From: Streptomyces durmitorensis | GTDB lineage: Bacteria > Actinomycetota > Actinomycetes > Streptomycetales > Streptomycetaceae | Direction: 5' to 3' | Assembly (NCBI RefSeq): GCF_023498005.1 | Contig: NZ_CP097289.1 | Coordinates: 868,001-932,000, forward strand | DNA length: 64,000 nucleotides | Shown: positions 59,734 through 64,000 of the stretch, piece by piece | How positions within the stretch are numbered: position 1 is the stretch's first letter | Layout: each line of letters begins with the position of its first letter | Translations under genes and position numbers: made by a program | Notes under the pieces: model-generated | The model's database searches: none | Told to the model about the DNA's origin: nothing | What the model saw: only the letters and a program-made list of their open reading frames with translations

Positions 59734-62700
59734 TCACCTCCGGCCTGCGGTCAGCGTGGTGGTGAGCTCGTTCATCGTCTGCTGGACTTCGCCGCGGACG
59801 TGCCCGAGGAAGGCTCCGGAGTCGAGGTACAGGTCGCCTTCGAACTGGCCGCCGCCCCCTGCGGATGGGGACATCGCCAGCCGTGTCAGCGCGTTCGCCT
59901 GTGTCCCCGTGAAGACGGGTTCGGGCCGACCGGTGCCGTTGTAGGCAAGGTTGAGGCCGGGCTGCAGGTAGCCGCCCTCGTCGTACCAGTGCGGTGACCT
60001 CGAAAGCCACTTCGAATACGCCCTGGACGGCGACCCGTAGTCCGGGCGCCCCTTGATGTAGCCCAGGCCCCACCGGATCTGCGTCGCCGGGTTGGTGCGC
60101 CAGTCGGCGCCCGCCGACCGCATCTTCGATCCGGGGAGCGCCTGAGGGATTCCGTAGGCGTCTGACGTGGGATTGTCGGCGTTCCAGCGCCAGCCCGATT
60201 CCCCGTGCCAGAGCTTCTTGAGCGGCCCGAATTGGGATGGGCCCCAGCCGTAGCGTCCGAGAATCGACTTGGCGTAGCGCTGAGCGGAACCGACGGCCTT
60301 GCCCGCGAACCCGCCTCCTCCGCCGGTGAGGTAGGGCATGGGGTCGACGGCCTTGCCACCTTTGCGTGCTTCAAGGTGAAGGTGAGGGCCGGTGACGTTG
60401 CCGGTCGCGCCGACGTCACCGATGCGGCTGCCGCCGTTGACGGCCTTGGGGACGGTGGTGCGGATTCTCGACAGGTGGGCGTACAGCGACTGCAGACCAC
60501 TTCCGTGGTCGATCATGATGTGTTTGCCGTAGGGGCCGCCCGAGGTGGCTTGGGAGACGTTTCCGTCGGCGACTGCCTTGACTGCAGCACCCGTGGCGGC
60601 CGGGAAGTCGAGGCCAGTGTGGCGTCCGGAGGACCACATGCTGCCGCGCTTGCCGAAGGGGGTGCCGTAGCGCGCGTTGACGGGCTTTGTCCATTGGCCC
60701 CGGCCTTCGTAGCCGCCCGCGAACATGCTCGAGACGGCATCGACGATCTTGTCCTTTAGGCCACCCACCATCTTGATCGGGAACTTGGCGAGCGCCTTGC
60801 CTACCGGCGCCGTACCAACGCCCTTGGTGACCTTGGACAGGACAGGCTTGACCAGCTTGGTCCACACCTTCGAGGGGTGAACCAGCAGGTCGGCTCCGGC
60901 CTTTGCCCAGTCGATGCCCTTGCCGACGACATCGCTGACCGTGTCCTTCGTCCAGTCCCACGCGCCGTCGAGCGGGCCGAGGATGCCGCCCTTGGCCATG
61001 AGCTTGGTGCCCGCAGCCGCATGTAGCGCCTGCGCCCTGTTGCGGTACTGCGGGTCGGTCGGGATGACGTACTCGGGGTAGCGAGGATTGCCCTCGCCGA
61101 CGATCGCGGTCGGGCGGTTGGTGACCATCGGGCGGGCCCGGTTCCAGCCCTGCCCGACCGTGCCACCGGCGGCGAGCTCGTCTGGTGCGTCGGGCAGTTT
61201 CTTGAGGCCGACGAAACCGGCGACCTTGTCCCAGACGGCCTTGATGCCCTTCTTGTACACCCACTTGATGACGAAGTTGACGGGCGTCTTCACGATGCCC
61301 TTGATCTTGCCGAAGGCGACGCCGATGGCCTTCTTGGCCGTGTCGAAGGCCTTGCCGACGAGGCGGACCGCGTCCTTGATCCGGTTGAATGCAGGCCTGA
61401 GGCCCTTTTCGTACAGCCACTTCGCCCGGCTCGCGATGGCATTGAATGCAGGCTTCAGGGCCTTGTCGTACAGCCACCGCCCCACCTCGCCGATTCCTCG
61501 GAACGCAGGCTTGATGGCAGTGTTGTACAGCCACCTCCCGATCTTGCCGACGAAACGGAAGGCGGTGACGATGCCATTCGTCGCGGGCTTGATCGCCTTC
61601 TCGTACAGCCATTTCCCCGCCGTCGCGATGCCCTCGAAGGCGGGCTTGATCGCCGACTTGTACAGCCACGCACCGATGCGGGCGACAAACCGGAAGGCGG
61701 CAACGATCCCGTCGAACGCAGGCTTGATCGCCTTCTCATACAGCCACCTCGCGGCATCGCCGATGCCCCGGAGGGCCGGGGCAAGGGCGTTCTTCCACAG
61801 CCACTTCCCGATCGCCGCCGCCACCTGGAACGCGATCACCAGCGGTGCGATGAGGACGACCAAGATGATCGTGATGAGGATCTTCGCGGCGAGAACGATC
61901 CCGTCGAACGCAGGCTTGATCGCGTTGCGCCACAGCCACATCGCGATACGGCCAACCCACTGAAGGGCCAGCACGATCCCATCGAACGTCGGCTTCAGGA
62001 TGTTGTTCCAGGCAAACAAGGCGGCCGTCTGAATGCCCTGCCACGCCGCCTGGATGATGTCGCGGAACCAGCCGAAGTTCTTGTAGGCGTAGATCACGGC
62101 AGCGACGAGCGCGATGATCCCGATCACGATCAGCGTGATCGGGTTCGCATTCAGCACGAGGTTGAACAAGAACACCGCGAGGGTCCACAACTTCGTTGCG
62201 ATGTACGCCAGGTACATGCCCTGGATCAGCCACGGCAGGTTCACGGCGATCGAGGCGACACCGCGCGCCAGCGCGCCCAGCACCTCCAGCACCGGGCCGG
62301 ACAGCGGCGACAGAGCCCTCGCCACCTCGAAGAAGGCGCTGGAGATGTCACCGATGGTCTTGGCCACCAGCGGGCCGTTCTCCGCCGCGTACTGCAAGAA
62401 CCGCTCGAACGCAGGCGAACCCTTCAGACTGGTGCCCCAGTTCGCGAAGCGCCCGGTGATGCGCTGCATCGTCTTGGAGATGGTGTCCATGTGCGGCAGG
62501 AAGGCCTGGACGACCCCGCCGATCCCCTTGAAGACGCGCCCGAAGGACACGCCCAGCCCGACGATCGCGGGCTCGACGGAGCCCGCCAGGTCGTCACGGA
62601 AACTGTTCCACCAGGGCGAATCGAAGCCCTTCGAGACCTTGTCCTGCAGCTTCGTGATGGCCCGGACTGCGCCCTCGACGAACGGCGTCAGGCCCGGCAG

Positions 62701-64000
62701 GCTGTTCTTGATGCCATTCAGGGCGCGCGTGAAGATGGGCATGACCTGCGGCTGCAGGCTCTTTGACCAGTCGCCGAAAGCGCCCTTCAAGCTGACGAAC
62801 GCGTCAAAGGTGTCCCGTGCCGACGGAGTCAGCTTCGCCAGGGCTGCCTGGTACTTGGCCTGCGCGACGGCAGCCTGATCCACGCCTCCGGCCGCCTGCT
62901 GCGACGCGGAGGCAATCTGCCGCTCAGCTGACGCAATCGAGTCCGCCGCCGACAGCCGCGCCTGAGCCAGCTGCTCCTGCGCGCGTGCCACTCCCTCCGC
63001 GGACTCCTCCGCGGCCTGAGTCACCTCACGCTGCGCACGGGCTACCGACCGGGCCCCGTCCTCCTGTGTGCGCGCCGCATTGCGCTGCGCCTCAGAGACT
63101 TTCGCCTGGGCGGCGGCGATGTCCTTGGTCCCCTGGATCTGCTGCTGCGCCGCCTCCTGGTGGGCCTTCGCCAACGCCTTCTGCTGGGAGCCCACATTGC
63201 GCTGGGCGTTCGCGAGACGCTCCTGCGCCGACTTGACCGTGTCGGAGCCCTCAACGCCAGCCTTGTCCGCAGCCCGCTTCTCCGCGGCGAGACTCTTCGT
63301 CTCGTCCTTCTGCTCCTTGAGCCGCTGCACGGCCTGGTCGTAAGACAGCTGGGCACGCTGCTGCTGCAGCAGCGTGGCCTTCGATCCGACAGCCTGTGTC
63401 GCCCGCAGCCGGTCCCGGGCCTCCTGCACCGACAGGACCGCGTCGCGCTCAGACAGCTGGGCGCTCGCCAGACGGTCCGACAGCTCGGCCAGCTCGAGGA
63501 CGGCGTCCTTGCGGGCCTGCGTCAGGTCCTGCTGAGCCTGGCGGGCCGTGCGCTGGGCGTCCGCGAGAGAGTCCTCGGCCTGCGCGACACGTTCGGCCGC
63601 ATCCCGCTGCCGGTCGGCGGCCTGCTGTACCGCGTCCGCCACCGACTGCTGGGCAGCCTTCACCTGCTGTGCGGCGCTCCGGTTCGCCTCTGCCGCACTC
63701 CGGACCGCGTCCCCGACCTTCTCCTGCGCCTGCCGGACCCGCTCGGCTCCCGCTTCGACGGCGTCTGCGACCGCCTGCTGGCCCTGCGAGATCTGCTGGG
63801 CGGCATTGCGGTGCGCCGTCGCCAGCGACTGCTGCGCGCCCGCCAACTGCACAGCCTTGCCGGCGCCCTGCCCGGCAGCCTGGCCGCCCTTGATGGAGGC
63901 GGTCGCCGCCGCATCCTGGGCGGTCTTCTGCGCCTGCAGAGCCCCCGCGATGCCAACGAATGCAGGGATCGCGACGGCTGCGAGCGCGCCAACGCCAGCC
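59734..64000 (-). CDS. phage tape-measure protein with M23 and lytic-transglycosylase-like domains (5' end outside window)
   Basis: At least 1,421 residues, open to the window edge. Order: a hydrophobic helix (AGVGALAAVAIPAFVGIAG), an Ala/Gln/Arg-rich coiled coil of about 330 residues, TM-like segments (YIATKLWTLAVFLFNLVL, LIVIGIIALVAAVIYAY), a repeat block, an M23 metallopeptidase (HTGLD ... GPHLHLEAR) and an SLT-like lysozyme domain with the catalytic Glu in HGESGWRWNADNP. It sets tail length and should open the cell wall during DNA entry. The GTG at 63852 is internal: the frame continues upstream without a stop. Confidence 0.9.
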   Translation of the reverse strand, partial: AGVGALAAVAIPAFVGIAGALQAQKTAQDAAATASIKGGQAAGQGAGKAVQLAGAQQSLATAHRNAAQQISQGQQAVADAVEAGAERVRQAQEKVGDAVRSAAEANRSAAQQVKAAQQSVADAVQQAADRQRDAAERVAQAEDSLADAQRTARQAQQDLTQARKDAVLELAELSDRLASAQLSERDAVLSVQEARDRLRATQAVGSKATLLQQQRAQLSYDQAVQRLKEQKDETKSLAAEKRAADKAGVEGSDTVKSAQERLANAQRNVGSQQKALAKAHQEAAQQQIQGTKDIAAAQAKVSEAQRNAARTQEDGARSVARAQREVTQAAEESAEGVARAQEQLAQARLSAADSIASAERQIASASQQAAGGVDQAAVAQAKYQAALAKLTPSARDTFDAFVSLKGAFGDWSKSLQPQVMPIFTRALNGIKNSLPGLTPFVEGAVRAITKLQDKVSKGFDSPWWNSFRDDLAGSVEPAIVGLGVSFGRVFKGIGGVVQAFLPHMDTISKTMQRITGRFANWGTSLKGSPAFERFLQYAAENGPLVAKTIGDISSAFFEVARALSPLSGPVLEVLGALARGVASIAVNLPWLIQGMYLAYIATKLWTLAVFLFNLVLNANPITLIVIGIIALVAAVIYAYKNFGWFRDIIQAAWQGIQTAALFAWNNILKPTFDGIVLALQWVGRIAMWLWRNAIKPAFDGIVLAAKILITIILVVLIAPLVIAFQVAAAIGKWLWKNALAPALRGIGDAARWLYEKAIKPAFDGIVAAFRFVARIGAWLYKSAIKPAFEGIATAGKWLYEKAIKPATNGIVTAFRFVGKIGRWLYNTAIKPAFRGIGEVGRWLYDKALKPAFNAIASRAKWLYEKGLRPAFNRIKDAVRLVGKAFDTAKKAIGVAFGKIKGIVKTPVNFVIKWVYKKGIKAVWDKVAGFVGLKKLPDAPDELAAGGTVGQGWNRARPMVTNRPTAIVGEGNPRYPEYVIPTDPQYRNRAQALHAAAGTKLMAKGGILGPLDGAWDWTKDTVSDVVGKGIDWAKAGADLLVHPSKVWTKLVKPVLSKVTKGVGTAPVGKALAKFPIKMVGGLKDKIVDAVSSMFAGGYEGRGQWTKPVNARYGTPFGKRGSMWSSGRHTGLDFPAATGAAVKAVADGNVSQATSGGPYGKHIMIDHGSGLQSLYAHLSRIRTTVPKAVNGGSRIGDVGATGNVTGPHLHLEARKGGKAVDPMPYLTGGGGGFAGKAVGSAQRYAKSILGRYGWGPSQFGPLKKLWHGESGWRWNADNPTSDAYGIPQALPGSKMRSAGADWRTNPATQIRWGLGYIKGRPDYGSPSRAYSKWLSRSPHWYDEGGYLQPGLNLAYNGTGRPEPVFTGTQANALTRLAMSPSAGGGGQFEGDLYLDSGAFLGHVRGEVQQTMNELTTTLTAGRR
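61380..62000 (-). repeat. nine degenerate W-L-Y-x-K-A-I-K-P-A-F repeats in the tape-measure gene
   Basis: WLYEKAIKPAFDGI-type units recur nine times with spacings alternating between 19 and 26 residues. The seven-residue difference suggests a helical heptad rule. Each unit has Trp, an aromatic residue, Lys-Pro-Ala-Phe and Gly-Ile; the DNA is less conserved than the peptide, so the repeat is maintained by selection. Confidence 0.85.

Larger units (their letters stand above)
42874..64000. mobile_element. putative Streptomyces prophage (left part; continues beyond window)
   Basis: The interval runs from the truncated MFS gene through a cargo of regulators and small proteins, a tyrosine recombinase operon, a divergent HTH protein and lipoprotein, and an uninterrupted minus-strand late operon with lysis, tail and tape-measure genes. 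Tail genes make the phage nature certain from 52.4 kb on. The left boundary near 42.87 kb is inferred from the MFS truncation. It could instead lie near 49 kb next to the integrase operon, leaving 43-49 kb as separate island DNA. The right end is not in the window. Confidence 0.6.

Overview
The window is high-GC actinobacterial DNA, almost certainly Streptomyces. The signs are strong G/C third-position bias, GGAG-type ribosome binding sites, many GTG starts, four-base stop/start overlaps, and typical families (subtilisin-inhibitor-like protein, ECF42 sigma factors with DGPF partners, DUF574 methyltransferase, DUF6233, MmyB-type XRE regulator). I see no rRNA, tRNA or CRISPR array.

Region 1 (1-6473) is the 3' part of a coupled operon for an NRPS-independent (NIS) siderophore: synthetase, MFS exporter, second synthetase and a type III PLP decarboxylase, a gene set like that of staphyloferrin B. 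The first synthetase is preceded in frame by at least three 147-bp tandem repeats, so its true start is unclear. Region 2 (6.5-24.6 kb) is ordinary chromosome: a hydroxyacid dehydrogenase with a palindromic operator, a GlxA-type regulator, methyltransferases, a slipin, a Tat-exported family 8 polysaccharide lyase, an SSI-family protease inhibitor, the first ECF42/DGPF sigma module, an epoxide hydrolase/TauD pair and lipoamide dehydrogenase. Region 3 (24.8-42.3 kb) holds an MMPL transporter, a PEP-mutase-like enzyme, the second ECF42/DGPF module followed by an FGE-like protein, an asparagine synthetase, three regulator/transporter loci, a lone type III polyketide synthase behind an XRE regulator, and an isochorismatase-fold protein.

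At about 42.87 kb an MFS gene keeps only its C-terminal half, and from there the DNA looks mobile. First comes a 7-kb cargo of regulators and small proteins (GntR with a palindromic operator, XRE/HAD pair, stand-alone LexA-type DNA-binding domain, DUF6233). Then comes a lysogeny/integration module (tyrosine recombinase operon divergent from an HTH protein, with two identical operators between them, and a lipoprotein). Last is a siphovirus late operon on the minus strand: tape-measure protein, tail proteins, amidase, holin-like and spanin-region proteins. The tape-measure gene runs off the right edge, so the other prophage end is outside the window.

The strongest observations are: (i) two paralogous ECF42-DGPF operons, each preceded by TGTCGA-N17-CG at nearly the same distance from the start codon; (ii) several well-formed operators, namely a paired TetR site, a GntR palindrome, and a twin ACGTAAAG-N3-CTTTACGT site in the prophage switch region; (iii) the repeat-extended NIS synthetase; (iv) a lone type III PKS with an intact Cys-His-Asn triad. 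Functions are assigned by reading motifs in the translations; no database search was run.
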